A stretch of 64,000 bases of DNA from Pontibacter diazotrophicus (GTDB lineage Bacteria; Bacteroidota; Bacteroidia; Cytophagales; Hymenobacteraceae), in assembly GCF_003367245.1 (NCBI RefSeq), contig NZ_QRGR01000008.1:215039-279038 (forward strand), in the 5' to 3' direction. Position 1 is the stretch's first letter. Every line of letters begins with the position of its first letter. The notes beneath the pieces were generated by a model, which saw nothing but the letters and a program-made list of their open reading frames with translations, made no database searches and had not been told where the DNA came from. The position numbers and the translations under genes are program-made. Of this stretch, positions 55,182 to 63,864 are shown piece by piece.

Positions 55182-57389
55182 CTACAAGAGCAGCAGGCCT
55201 TTCTCACGCAGCTCAAACCAGCTTGGCGAGCTTAGAAACTCAGCAAAGCTGAGGTGTGCATCTGCTGGAAAGCTTTCCTCCAGCTGCTTCAGAAGCACCG
55301 CTTCTATATTGTCCGGGTTCGCTTTTTGCAGCACATCAAATACCCACTGCCCGATGCTGGCGGTGGTCTTCACCTGGAAATCCTCTCCTTTTTCGTAGAA
55401 GGTGAGCACACAACGCTCAATGGTCTGGCCTTTCTTGGCGATCATGGTAAACTCTATCTCCGGCTGGTTGCCCAACCAAAGCACGCGGGCGTTGCGGCGC
55501 TCGGCGTCAGGCTTTGGTGCCTGCTGAATAGCTTTATAAATAAGGTCGGAGCGGGTTTTTACACGTGGAACCTTAAAATCGAACCAGAAAGAAAGCGGTT
55601 GTTCCAAGCCAATGCCGTGCATGTAGTTATAAATGGCTTTCGCCAGTCCCTGCCCGAACAGTTCATGGTCGGTGCCGGTCGGGTCGTCGTGCCAGAGGTC
55701 GTTATTTGCGAAAGGCCCTTCTTCCGGACCGACTTTCACCACACCGTACTTCTCCGGGTTTTTGCCTACCGGGCTGTGCGCCGTCATACTAAAGCGGTGC
55801 CAGTAGCCGGACTGTATCACACTATTCACGAAAAGTTGCCGCACTACCTCCAGCGAGTCAATGGTTTCCTGGGCTGTCTGCGTCGGAAAGCCATACATGA
55901 GGTAGGCGTGCACCATAATGCCTGCCTGCGTAAAAGCATCCGTTACACGGGCCACCTGATCGATGCTTACTCCTTTCTCCATTAGTTGCAGCAGCCTGTC
56001 GGAAGCCACTTCCAGGCCACCCGACACGGCAATGCAGCCGGAGGCAGCCAGCAGGCGGCAAAGGTCCGGCGAGAAAGTTTTCTCGAAGCGGATGTTTCCC
56101 CACCACGAGATTTTTACGCCCCGCCGAATCAGCTCAATGGCCATGTCGCGGAGTGGGGCAGGAGGGGCCGCCTCGTCTACGAAGTGGAATCCGGTTTGCC
56201 CGGTCTGGGCAATAATCTGCTCCATGCGGTCTACCAGCAGGGTGGCTGGCGCCACTTCATAGCGGTTGATGTAATCCAGTGTAATGTCGCAGAAGGAGCA
56301 GCGTTTCCAGTAGCAGCCGTGGGCAATCGTGAGTTTGTTCCAGCGGCCGTCGCTCCAGAGGCGGTGCATCGGGTTAATGACGTCTATCACCGAAAGGTAG
56401 TCAGGCAGGCGCAGGTCACTGTAATCGGGGGTGCCTATCTCCGTGTGCGGCACGTTAGGGTCAGTGCAGCTGTTCATGTACTGCACCTTGCCCTCCTGTA
56501 GCAGGAACGTGCGCTGCAGCTGGTCATGTGGGCGTTGCCCCTGCAGGTGCTCCAGCAGTTTCAGCCACGGTCCTTCACCATCATCAAGCGTCACGAAATC
56601 GATGTACTGGAACAGGCGCGACTCCTGCAGGCTGCGCAGCTCTGTGTTAGGATAGCCGCCTCCCATGGCGGTTTTAATGTGTGGATAGTTCTGTTTGATG
56701 TACTGTGCCATCCGGAGGCCACCATACAGGTTGCCGGGGAACGGAATGGAGAAGCCCACAATGGTAGGCTGTACTGCTTGCAGCCGCTCTTCCAGCAACT
56801 GTAGCAATATATCATCTACCAGGTTTGGCGTTTCCTGGAGCGCCTCCTCCAGTGGGTCGAAGTGCGTGGCTGACATCGCCAGGCTATCGGCGTAGCGGCT
56901 GAAGGCGAAATAGGGGCACACGGTTTCCTTTATCAGGTCGCCGAGGTCCTCCAGGTACAAGGTAGCCAGGTAGCGGGCTCTGTCCGTGATCCCCATGCTG
57001 CCGAAGGCCCAGTCAATGTCCTCCACCACCTGGTCGAAGCGTGATGCCTCCGGCAGAAAACGGCTGAAGGAAATCTGCTGCGCCAGCGTGTTGTCCTTGT
57101 TCTGCAAAAAGTGGATAACTGGCTCAATCGTCTGCAAGTACTCGCGCTTGAGGCGCAGCATCCGCAGGCTGTTATCAGAAAGTTCATAGTCACCTGCCTC
57201 AATGGCTCCGAATATCTGCTGCAGCCCCTTTCTGGTGAACATCCGTAACACAAGCTCAATGCCCATGTCGGCCTGCGTCACCTGGTATCCGCGTCCTGTT
57301 AAAAAGCCCTTTAAGTAGGCTGTAGCAGGATAAGGAGTATTGAGTTGTGTAAGCGGGGGCGTAATGAGCAGTATAGTAGGCTTTTCCAA
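55182..57389 (-). CDS. B12-binding domain radical SAM protein
   Basis: 735 residues from TTG 57389 (MEKPTILLITPPL); the longest frame, from TTG 57440, starts within the promoter -7 box and cannot be right. N-terminal cobalamin-binding-like domain split by a helical insert (YPATAYLKGFLTGRGYQVTQADMG, later VGFSIPFPGNLYGGLRMAQ and GGYPNTELR), then the radical SAM core from about 350. The cluster motif reads C-YWKR-C-SF-C (359, 364, 367), i.e. C-x4-C-x2-C, one residue longer than the usual first gap. FHFVDEAAPPAPL and the GGLEVASDRLL segment are typical barrel parts. The reaction is unknown; methyl transfer or an unusual C-C bond step is possible. Confidence 0.88.
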   Translation of the reverse strand: MEKPTILLITPPLTQLNTPYPATAYLKGFLTGRGYQVTQADMGIELVLRMFTRKGLQQIFGAIEAGDYELSDNSLRMLRLKREYLQTIEPVIHFLQNKDNTLAQQISFSRFLPEASRFDQVVEDIDWAFGSMGITDRARYLATLYLEDLGDLIKETVCPYFAFSRYADSLAMSATHFDPLEEALQETPNLVDDILLQLLEERLQAVQPTIVGFSIPFPGNLYGGLRMAQYIKQNYPHIKTAMGGGYPNTELRSLQESRLFQYIDFVTLDDGEGPWLKLLEHLQGQRPHDQLQRTFLLQEGKVQYMNSCTDPNVPHTEIGTPDYSDLRLPDYLSVIDVINPMHRLWSDGRWNKLTIAHGCYWKRCSFCDITLDYINRYEVAPATLLVDRMEQIIAQTGQTGFHFVDEAAPPAPLRDMAIELIRRGVKISWWGNIRFEKTFSPDLCRLLAASGCIAVSGGLEVASDRLLQLMEKGVSIDQVARVTDAFTQAGIMVHAYLMYGFPTQTAQETIDSLEVVRQLFVNSVIQSGYWHRFSMTAHSPVGKNPEKYGVVKVGPEEGPFANNDLWHDDPTGTDHELFGQGLAKAIYNYMHGIGLEQPLSFWFDFKVPRVKTRSDLIYKAIQQAPKPDAERRNARVLWLGNQPEIEFTMIAKKGQTIERCVLTFYEKGEDFQVKTTASIGQWVFDVLQKANPDNIEAVLLKQLEESFPADAHLSFAEFLSSPSWFELREKGLLLL

Positions 57390-57437
57390 AATTGAATCGG
57401 TGTTTGAATGATATAGGGCGGGGCGTAAACCCAAAGG

Positions 57438-57466
57438 CAAAACTACATATTAAAGTGCAATTCCAA
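57438..57466 (-). promoter_or_regulatory. Promoter of the radical SAM gene
   Basis: On the minus strand TTG (57464-57466), 18-base spacer, TAGTTTTG (57438-57445), an exact -7 match. It implies transcription start near 57431 and a leader of about 40 bases to TTG 57389. Confidence 0.6.
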
Positions 57467-57605
57467 TATGTTTGCTGCCCTTGCAACAGCTGGAATGTTT
57501 CAGGGGTTCAACAAGTGTAAAACATGTTGAGAAGATACATATTTGTGTTAATATATAGGTAAATAACTATGTTTTATAAAAAGTTTTATATAATAGAAAA
57601 TAGTG

Positions 57606-57613
57606 TATATTTG
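57606..57613 (+). promoter_or_regulatory. -7 promoter element of the lipoprotein gene at 57697
   Basis: TATATTTG fits TAnnTTTG, 84 bases before ATG. The -33 region is T-rich but without exact TTG. The flanking 57500-57640 is very AT-rich. Confidence 0.5.
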
Positions 57614-57696
57614 TTGTATTCAAAAGAATGCTATAAAAGTGATACTGCTCCATTGCCCCGATTCAAACTTATTAAGCCACCACAACCACCCTTATC

Positions 57697-58236
57697 ATGT
57701 ATTCCTGGAAAAATTTACAAATGGTAGTAACGGTTGTCCTGCTGGGTCTGGCAGCTGCTTGCTCACTTTTTGAGCAGAATGTAGAGGTGCTGCAGACATT
57801 TGAGCTGCGTATTGATAAGCCTGCTGACGCCGCGATGCAGTTTTCTGTACAGAAGGATGTATACACGAACACAGAGCAGGTGCAGAAGTATGCCAATGAT
57901 ATAGATGCCTTCGTCATCAGAAAGATAAGTTATAAGGTGAAAGACTTTGCAGGAAGTGAAGCGCCTTTTGTTTCTGGCACGATAGAATTTGCCCCATCCG
58001 GCAGCAATGAGTTTACTATGCTGAGCGCCATTACCAGTTTACACCTGAAAGAAATGGCGGAGCAGGAGCAGGAAAGTACCATCGTGTTGCCCGATAAGAC
58101 AGTAGAAGAAAAGCTAACCGAACTGTTACGCATGGGCAGCCCTGTTACGTTCCGTTTGAACGCTGTTACAGACAATAACCCTATTGCTGCCACGCTTGTA
58201 GTGTACATCGACGCACTCATGACAGTAGAGATGTAG
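57697..58236 (+). CDS. Hypothetical lipoprotein
   Basis: 179 residues. Signal with lipobox LAAAC at 18-22 (Cys22). The mature domain is a beta-rich fold with repeated strands (VLQTFELRIDKPADAAMQFSV, FVIRKISYKVKDF, PVTFRLNAVTDNNPIAATLVVYIDAL), resembling small surface immunoglobulin-like domains, but I do not recognise the family. Monocistronic with promoter and terminator on either side. Confidence 0.75.
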   Translation: MYSWKNLQMVVTVVLLGLAAACSLFEQNVEVLQTFELRIDKPADAAMQFSVQKDVYTNTEQVQKYANDIDAFVIRKISYKVKDFAGSEAPFVSGTIEFAPSGSNEFTMLSAITSLHLKEMAEQEQESTIVLPDKTVEEKLTELLRMGSPVTFRLNAVTDNNPIAATLVVYIDALMTVEM

Positions 58237-58263
58237 ACTACCACTGCTTTAAACCCTAAAAAA

Positions 58264-58297
58264 CAAAAGCCTGCAGGTATTATCTGCAGGCTTTGTT
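58264..58297. terminator. Terminator after the hypothetical lipoprotein gene
   Basis: AAAGCCTGCAG and CTGCAGGCTTT form a perfect 11-bp stem with a 7-base loop, then GTT. The AAACAAAA left flank suggests it also ends the opposite transcript. Confidence 0.8.
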
Positions 58298-58314
58298 ATG
58301 TATTGACGGTTTTG

Positions 58315-58542
58315 CTACCATTTCATAATCCTGTTCACGCCGTTGTTTACGGCCGGTACAATGGCTAGCTTCGTAACGGAAATCATCACGAAAAACACAA
58401 AGAAGCTGCGCAGCCACCGGATCATAAAGTCAGAGGTAAACCCAAAGACATAAATTTCTAAAGCAGAGGCTAAAAGCAGGCTGATAACGGCTATAAGTAT
58501 TAGCTGGCGTTTGAGCTGCGGTGTCAGGAGCTGTTTTTTCAT
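58315..58542 (-). CDS. Small two-helix membrane protein, DUF2798-like
   Basis: 75 residues. Two hydrophobic helices (about 13-31 and 43-63) with FMIRWLRSFFVFFVMISVTKLAIVPAV, the DUF2798 pattern of W-x-R-x-F followed by a hydrophobic helix and Pro. Function unknown. The start MKKQLLTPQLKR is basic, so the N-terminus is probably inside. It is downstream of the small charged gene at 58593 and may be co-transcribed. Confidence 0.75.
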   Translation of the reverse strand: MKKQLLTPQLKRQLILIAVISLLLASALEIYVFGFTSDFMIRWLRSFFVFFVMISVTKLAIVPAVNNGVNRIMKW

Positions 58543-58592
58543 AAATATATTTTACCAGCGCAATTTACAGCGCCGGATACCACATTCAAAAA

Positions 58593-58769
58593 TCAGGAGT
58601 GGCCTTTTTCCGCTTCCTCCTCTTCTCTCCCCTTGTTGTTTTTAGCCATTTCCCGCTCTGTTTCAGTTTGTGGCGGAGGAGTCGGCTTGTCCTGTTTTAC
58701 TCTTTCTACATCCGACGAATCATCCTTTGTTGTCTCCTGCATCGGAGCCTTCTGCTTGTTCTCTTCCAT
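58593..58769 (-). CDS. Small highly charged hypothetical protein
   Basis: 58 residues from ATG 58769 (MEENKQKAPM); the longer frame to 58898 would overlap the divergent gene's leader and lacks a ribosome-binding site, whereas AAAGAAAG stands 6-7 bases before 58769. The protein is nearly all Glu, Lys, Asp, Gln and Pro (KPTPPPQTETEREMAKNNKG, tail GREEEEAEKGHS) with no hydrophobic core, so it should be disordered. Family unknown. Divergent from the lipoprotein at 58924. Confidence 0.55.
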   Translation of the reverse strand: MEENKQKAPMQETTKDDSSDVERVKQDKPTPPPQTETEREMAKNNKGREEEEAEKGHS

Positions 58770-58923
58770 ATCTTTCTTTTTTTGTAAAAGCTTTACATGG
58801 TGTACGGCACTCATGCCCCGGCGGTGTCGGAATTTAACAATAAGCTTCTGACAGACGTACATGAAAGAGCCGGGTGTTAGTAAAACAACGGATTTCAATT
58901 TTAACCGGAAAGGACTGAATCAT

Positions 58924-59232
58924 ATGAATACGAAAAAAATAAAAACGACTATACTCACTTTAGCCACAACGGCCATCGCCACTTTTGGTCTGGCCGCCTG
59001 CGATACAGGCACAGATCCAGGTGAAGTAAACACAGAACGCAGCGACATAAGAGAGGAAGGATCGATGGTGGGGGGTGAAAATGAAGGCGCTTCCCGCTAC
59101 GATACTGCCGGTGCTGACATGGAACGCCATTACGACCACGCCGACCATGAGAACCATAACGGTGAAAGAACCGGGGCGGTGCACGCCGGCGACGGTAAAG
59201 ACAGCGTTATACAGCGCGATGATGTGCAATAA
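58924..59232 (+). CDS. Small acidic, histidine-rich lipoprotein
   Basis: 102 residues from ATG 58924 (MNTKKIKTTI), chosen because it starts a signal peptide with lipobox (GLAAC, Cys26) and AAAGGA lies 10 bases upstream. The mature part is acidic and low-complexity with a His/Asp/Asn-rich centre (ERHYDHADHENHNGE) and no predicted fold. It could bind metal ions, which is a guess. It ends before a strong bidirectional terminator. Confidence 0.75.
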   Translation: MNTKKIKTTILTLATTAIATFGLAACDTGTDPGEVNTERSDIREEGSMVGGENEGASRYDTAGADMERHYDHADHENHNGERTGAVHAGDGKDSVIQRDDVQ

Positions 59233-59251
59233 CCTTAACTATAGATAAGCA

Positions 59252-59299
59252 TAAACCAGCAGCGCCTGCTCCTTTTGGGGGGCAGGCGCTGCTGGTTTA
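59252..59299. terminator. Bidirectional terminator before the B12 operon end
   Basis: Perfect 17-bp arms AAACCAGCAGCGCCTGC (59253-59269) and its complement (59282-59298). It ends both the lipoprotein gene and the convergent btuB-btuG-like transcript. Confidence 0.9.
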
Positions 59300-59315
59300 C
59301 TAGGTATAAGAAAGC

Positions 59316-60428
59316 TTAGTTGAAGACAAAGCCGTTCGGGCCGATACCTGCCCTGAACTCTGTTACTTTAGTGCCATCTGGTTGATATACATGCACAGTT
59401 CCCTCCCCGGCAAAACCGTTGGAGTCACCGCCATAGATATAGCCGTTGTCCGGATCCACACCTAAGCCGTAAAAGCTGTGATCTATAATAACGGTGTTAC
59501 TTAGGCTGGTGGCGCTCACGTCCTGCACATAGGTACCACCATCATAGTTGAAGTACAGTTTGTCTCCGTTGCCATTGATAGTTAAGTTGCCTGGCTGGCT
59601 TTGGTTGCTGCCGAAAGTGTAGGTTTGCACATTTTGCGTACCTGGCGTGATTTTGCTTAGTGCTCCGGCAGTTGTCTGGTCATAATCTATCGCTGTCCAA
59701 TCATCGTTATAAGTAATTCGCCCCGCACTCAGCACCCAAATGTTGTTGTCACGATCCAGTGCAAGTTCTGTGGGTGCATCCGAAACAGTAATTGTGCTCT
59801 CTACTGCATCAGTAGCTGTGTTGATAACTGTAACATTATTGTCGCCGCTATTGGCTACATAAAGTTTACCGCCCGCTACTAAGAGTTGCTCGGGTTCCAT
59901 GCCTACTTCAATCGTCTCGGTAACGGTATAGTTATTCAGATCAATTACTGACACCCGACCTTGGGAACCTGCATAATCTACTGTCTCCGTTACGTAGCCT
60001 TTCTCATTATTGAGGGCAACGAAATGGCGGGGCAACTGCAGATTTTCCACTACGCCAACTGATTCAAAAGTATATGCATTCACCACTTCTATTTTGTTGC
60101 TGTTGTTAGCCACTATATAGGCTAGGGAATCATAAAGCTCCATGTCCTGAATCACGTCGCCGAGTGGTCTTCCTGCATTCGCGTTACTAAAAATGCCGTT
60201 CTGCACCTGGTGCCCTGCGCTGTCGCTTAAGAAAGAGATAGAGCCATTTGGTGTACCCCAATTGCCCTCGTTTATAATGAAGACTCCTTCCTGGTCATAT
60301 GGGCCGCGGACTTCATTTTCAATAACTGGTTCTACATCATTTTCGTCATCACAGCTTGTAAAGGCAACGGAGGAAGTAATTAGTGTAGCTGCTAAAAAGA
60401 AGCTGCGAAAGAAATTTAGTTTTCTCAT
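59316..60428 (-). CDS. YncE-like/DUF5074 propeller lipoprotein, BtuG-like
   Basis: 370 residues. Lipobox FTSC (Cys26). A seven-bladed propeller of YVTN/DUF5074 type follows: GVFIINEGNWGTPNGSISF, AYIVANNSNKIEVVNAYTF, GYVTETVDYAG, KLYVANSGDNNVTVINTAT and PTELALDRDNNIWVLSAG. It lies 18 bases after a TonB-receptor gene under a cobalamin riboswitch, so it is probably the surface vitamin B12-capturing partner known as BtuG in Bacteroides. Residues that bind cobalamin cannot be assigned by eye. The terminator at 59252 follows. Confidence 0.8.
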   Translation of the reverse strand: MRKLNFFRSFFLAATLITSSVAFTSCDDENDVEPVIENEVRGPYDQEGVFIINEGNWGTPNGSISFLSDSAGHQVQNGIFSNANAGRPLGDVIQDMELYDSLAYIVANNSNKIEVVNAYTFESVGVVENLQLPRHFVALNNEKGYVTETVDYAGSQGRVSVIDLNNYTVTETIEVGMEPEQLLVAGGKLYVANSGDNNVTVINTATDAVESTITVSDAPTELALDRDNNIWVLSAGRITYNDDWTAIDYDQTTAGALSKITPGTQNVQTYTFGSNQSQPGNLTINGNGDKLYFNYDGGTYVQDVSATSLSNTVIIDHSFYGLGVDPDNGYIYGGDSNGFAGEGTVHVYQPDGTKVTEFRAGIGPNGFVFN

Positions 60429-60446
60429 TTTATAGTCTAAAAGTGT

Positions 60447-62465
60447 TTAAGGAATAATAAAGCGTAAGCTGAAAGTATAGCCGCGAGGCGGCATGGCCCG
60501 GTAAGCCATTGTCTGGTATTCTGTGTTCGTCACATTATCGGAGCGGAGCGTGAGGATGAGCGTGTTCTGCCGGATTTGCAGCTTCTTGTTCAGGGCCAGT
60601 TGCAGCAGCAGGAAATCATCTAGGCTGGTGGTTTCAGAGTTGCTGGTATAGCGCAGGCCGGTGTAGTTCAGGTTACCCAGCACAGACCAGCCACGATAGC
60701 TTGCCTCTGTGGAAAACGTAGCCTTATGCAGCGGCACATACATCAGCTGCTTGCCTTTGTCGCCTGTACCTTCATACACCGCCACCTGTTCTGAGGAGGT
60801 ATAGGTGTAGCCTGCGGTGCCGCTGAGTTTTACGTCACCTACGGTAGCGGTAGCGGTACTGCTGAGTTCTATACCTTGCGAGCGGACTTTCTGCAGGTTT
60901 GTTGGCCGCCAGTTACCGGTATAATCCGGTGCCCATTGTATCCAGTCGTCCACAAACATATGATAAGCTGTGGCTTCTGTTTCCAGCAGCAGCGTGTTGC
61001 CCAGCACCAGCAGGTGGCGTAGGCCTCCCTCGTAGCTCCAGCCCTGCTCCGGTTTCAGGTTTGGGTTGCCGGCGCCAATCCAGAAGCGGTCGTTGAGGGT
61101 AGGTACGCGGTAACTGCCTGAGACATTGCCTTTCAGGGAAAGCTGGTGCCTGTTGTTATTATAGAACTTCCAGTTAAAACCAAGGGCGGGCGTGGGCAGT
61201 GGGTCATAATTCTCGACAAAAGCCTGTCGGAAGTTGAGGCTAAGGGCAAGCGGCTCCACAGGGTTGTACCGGAAGAGCGCGAATACAGAAGCCCTGTTCT
61301 CATCCTGCTGCCCCGCATAACCGTCGTTCTCTGCCACAAAGTGCTGCAGGTTAATACCCCCGCGCAGGCTCCAGTTCTGGCCTTGCGTATAGGTCTGCTC
61401 CGCCTGCAACTGGTATGTTTGTACATCGGCCACAGAATTGGTGGAGTTGTCGGTATAGTGCAGGTAGTCCTTAAAATAGGCCGCTTTTATGTCCGTCTGG
61501 CCCCATCGGCTGCTGTGACCAAAGGTTGTCATCAGGCGCAGGTTCTCGTCCAGCTGCTTTGCATTATTATAGGCTGAGCCCATGGCTGGTTGTAACTCCC
61601 GGTCGGCATACGTGTACCAGGTGTGCAGCGCCACATTGGTTTTGGAGGATAGGTGGTAGGTGAGGTCCTGCGTAAAGCCACGGAGTTGCTGCGCGGCGTG
61701 TTCCTGTTTTACTTCCGGAGTGCGGAAGCGGGAGAGGTCCCGGTAAGTAAAATCATTCTCTGCCAGGCGCAGGTAAGCACTGGCGCCTACCTCTAGTTTA
61801 GCACCACTGTAGTGGAGGCTGCCACTGCTGAAGTAGCGGCCAAAGCTGCCCGCCTCCTGCTGCAGATCAGCCCCGAAGCCCTTGCCCTTGTATTCAGGAG
61901 AACTTAATAATACTGCTCCTCCAATGGCTCCGCTACCGTATGTAGCCGCCGCGGAGCCATACTGTACCGCTACCTCCCCAATACCACTGACCGGCAAGGT
62001 AGAAAAATCAGTCTGGCCCAATGTGGCAGGGGCAATATTGAGTCCGTTCCAGAGCACTGCCGTTTGCGTGGCACTGGTTCCCCGAAAAGCGACAGAGGAA
62101 AGCCCACTGACGCCATAGGTTTTAAAGTAGATAGGCGTGCGGGCCTGCAACGCGTCTGCCAGCGAACTGGAGGCATAGGTGCTGAGGTAGCTGCTATCAA
62201 CAGTGCTCACGCGGCTGCCGGCGGCATACACCTCGGCAGGCTTGCCAAAAACCTCCACCGTACGCAGTTGGTGCGCAGTAGAGTCTTGTTGTGCCACAGC
62301 AGGTACAGCTAACCCAAAAGAGCAGGCAGCCAGCGCAAAAAACTTACGAAAAGAAAATAATACCACGTACCCGGTTGCTTTTATCCCGAAGCATGCGATA
62401 AGGTAAAAAGGCAGAGGCAGCAAGCGCATGAAGCGAAGGCCGTGCAGCTTTTTACCCGGAAGCAT
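60447..62465 (-). CDS. btuB: TonB-dependent cobalamin receptor, BtuB-like
   Basis: 672 residues as read from ATG 62465. The plug begins near RTVEVFGKPAEV (TonB-box-like) with LADALQARTPIYFKTYGVSGLSSVAFRGTSATQTAVLWNGL and VAVQYGSAAATYGSGAIGGAVLL; the barrel ends in RGYTFSLRFIIP. The start is uncertain: ATG 62429 or GTG 62366 (MVLFSFRKFFALAACSFG, a neat signal peptide) fit better than the first 33 residues here. It moves cobalamin across the outer membrane. Its leader is a cobalamin riboswitch, and the BtuG-like gene is downstream. Confidence 0.88.
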   Translation of the reverse strand: MLPGKKLHGLRFMRLLPLPFYLIACFGIKATGYVVLFSFRKFFALAACSFGLAVPAVAQQDSTAHQLRTVEVFGKPAEVYAAGSRVSTVDSSYLSTYASSSLADALQARTPIYFKTYGVSGLSSVAFRGTSATQTAVLWNGLNIAPATLGQTDFSTLPVSGIGEVAVQYGSAAATYGSGAIGGAVLLSSPEYKGKGFGADLQQEAGSFGRYFSSGSLHYSGAKLEVGASAYLRLAENDFTYRDLSRFRTPEVKQEHAAQQLRGFTQDLTYHLSSKTNVALHTWYTYADRELQPAMGSAYNNAKQLDENLRLMTTFGHSSRWGQTDIKAAYFKDYLHYTDNSTNSVADVQTYQLQAEQTYTQGQNWSLRGGINLQHFVAENDGYAGQQDENRASVFALFRYNPVEPLALSLNFRQAFVENYDPLPTPALGFNWKFYNNNRHQLSLKGNVSGSYRVPTLNDRFWIGAGNPNLKPEQGWSYEGGLRHLLVLGNTLLLETEATAYHMFVDDWIQWAPDYTGNWRPTNLQKVRSQGIELSSTATATVGDVKLSGTAGYTYTSSEQVAVYEGTGDKGKQLMYVPLHKATFSTEASYRGWSVLGNLNYTGLRYTSNSETTSLDDFLLLQLALNKKLQIRQNTLILTLRSDNVTNTEYQTMAYRAMPPRGYTFSLRFIIP

Positions 62466-62479
62466 ACGACAAATCAGTG

Positions 62480-62667
62480 TCGGACTGGCAGGTCTCCTGG
62501 CTCTCTTCAGTTAGCCCGCCTTCCCATGTGGCAGATGCCGCACAGTGGCCGTTGGTGTATAGGCTAACCCTTTTTATGAAGATGACAGTTGCGGGAACAG
62601 CACAGGTTTTGCACCTGTTTCCCTTTTAAGGCTTTTACCACGGCAGTAGTAAGAGCCACCAATCTGG
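62480..62667 (-). promoter_or_regulatory. Cobalamin (B12) riboswitch
   Basis: On the minus strand, starting near 62667, the element contains the diagnostic B12-box region GCCACTG (near 62555) and ends with the strongly conserved AGCCAGGAGACCTGCC (62487-62502), with GGGAA-x-GCAAAACCTG-type loops between. It directly precedes the btuB-like gene. B12 binding should reduce btuB expression. The gap to the ORF start is about 15 bases, so control is probably over translation. Confidence 0.92.
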
Positions 62668-62670
62668 GCG

Positions 62671-62678
62671 CAAAGATA
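62671..62678 (-). promoter_or_regulatory. -7 element of the cobalamin uptake operon
   Basis: TATCTTTG on the minus strand fits TAnnTTTG and ends 4 bases before the riboswitch, so the RNA begins with the switch itself. The -33 region overlaps an AT-rich repeat. Confidence 0.65.
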
Positions 62679-62799
62679 CGTTATAATTACGAATTATAAA
62701 TTATGAATGGAGGGTAGGACGTATTTAACTCACTAGCCGTAGCCTCGTACCAACTTATTAAAAACCGAATAAAGAACAACGCACAACTAATAACGAAAC

Positions 62800-63399
62800 T
62801 TGAAGCTACCGAAAGAATTTTATACCCGGCCTGATGTAGTGGAGCTGGCACAGGAACTGATCGGCAAATATCTTTATACAAATATAGATGGCATCCTGAC
62901 CGGTGGCATGATAGTCGAGACCGAGGCTTATTCAGGGGAAAATGACCAGGCCTGCCATGCCCACCTCAGCCGCCGCACCCAACGCACCGAGATTATGTAC
63001 CACGAAGGCGGTGTTGCTTATGTGTACCTGGTGTACGGCATCTATCACCTGTTCAACATCATTACAAACCAGAAAGATAAAGCCGATGCAGTGCTGGTGC
63101 GGGCCATTGAGCCGGAGGTAGGAGTAGAGGAAATGTTGCTGCGGCGGAAAATGGCAGTTATCAAGCTCAACCTGACCGCCGGGCCGGGGGTACTGAGCAT
63201 CGCCATGGGCATCAACAAAAATCTTTACGGCGCCGACCTGACCGGCAACACCATCTGGCTCGAAGACAAAGGCATCAGTTTTCCTTCTGAAGACATAGCC
63301 GCTGGACCACGTATCGGCATCGATTATGCGGGCGAGGACGCCAGCCTGCCCTGGCGCTTCTGGCTGAAGGGGAATAAGTGGGTGAGTAAGAAGCGATAG
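62800..63399 (+). CDS. DNA-3-methyladenine glycosylase (AAG/MPG family)
   Basis: 199 residues from TTG 62800 (MKLPKEFYTRPDVVELAQEL); no ATG lies near. Family parts: GKYLYTNIDG, catalytic Glu and flanking residues in IVETEAYSGENDQACHA, the Tyr-rich YHEGGVAYVYLVYGIYHLFNI, LVRAIEP, TAGPGVLS and GPRIGIDYAGED. It removes alkylated purines in base excision repair. Monocistronic. The start codon choice is weak because the upstream 100 bases are AT-rich with no Shine-Dalgarno. Confidence 0.92.
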   Translation: MKLPKEFYTRPDVVELAQELIGKYLYTNIDGILTGGMIVETEAYSGENDQACHAHLSRRTQRTEIMYHEGGVAYVYLVYGIYHLFNIITNQKDKADAVLVRAIEPEVGVEEMLLRRKMAVIKLNLTAGPGVLSIAMGINKNLYGADLTGNTIWLEDKGISFPSEDIAAGPRIGIDYAGEDASLPWRFWLKGNKWVSKKR

Positions 63400-63450
63400 C
63401 TTGTTAACCGTTGTTCGTGCTTCTGGTGAGTTGATAGTTATGATTCGGAG

Positions 63451-63864
63451 TTAATAGATTTTCTCTTCAATAAAGTTGATCAGGCTTTCTGCCATTTTTT
63501 GCTGTTCCTCAACTCTGGGATGGCCCGGCGTGTTCTTAAAAGGCATAAAGTGTGTGTACACTTTAGCATCGTCTAAAGAGGCTACAGCTTTGGCCACGTA
63601 ACCCGGCCAGGGGGAACCTTCTTGGGTAATATCCATGCTACCGAGTGCGGCGATGATGTGTGCCTCCGGGTACTTTGCTCGGATTGATAGTACAAAGTTC
63701 CGGTAAGCCTCTACAATCGCTTCTTCTGTTGGTGCCTCGGTGCCGAACTCTCTTTTAAACTCTTCATGCTCCGGCCTGTTTACCAGCCACGAGTCGTTCT
63801 GAAACAGGTTAATTACCACCACATCAGGTGTATAATACCAAATAGTATGAAGGTTATTCCATAG
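63451..63864 (-). pseudogene. SGNH/GDSL hydrolase, N-terminally truncated fragment
   Basis: The frame is open from 63864 (after a TAG at 63865-63867) to the stop at 63451, about 137 codons. The readable part starts with PDVVVINLFQNDSWLV (the N-containing block III region), then FVLSIRAKYPEAHIIAALGSMD and ends with TPGHPRVEEQQKMAESL, the His block of SGNH hydrolases. The first half of the enzyme, with the nucleophile Ser block (GDS), is absent, so it cannot be active as it stands. Only a GTG at 63822 could start it. An unrelated partial gene immediately follows on the right, on the same strand, which suggests an insertion or rearrangement. Confidence 0.7.

Noticed and set aside
57024..57440. 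Radical SAM start at TTG 57440
   Set aside because: It lies within the -7 promoter element, so a transcript from that promoter would not contain it.
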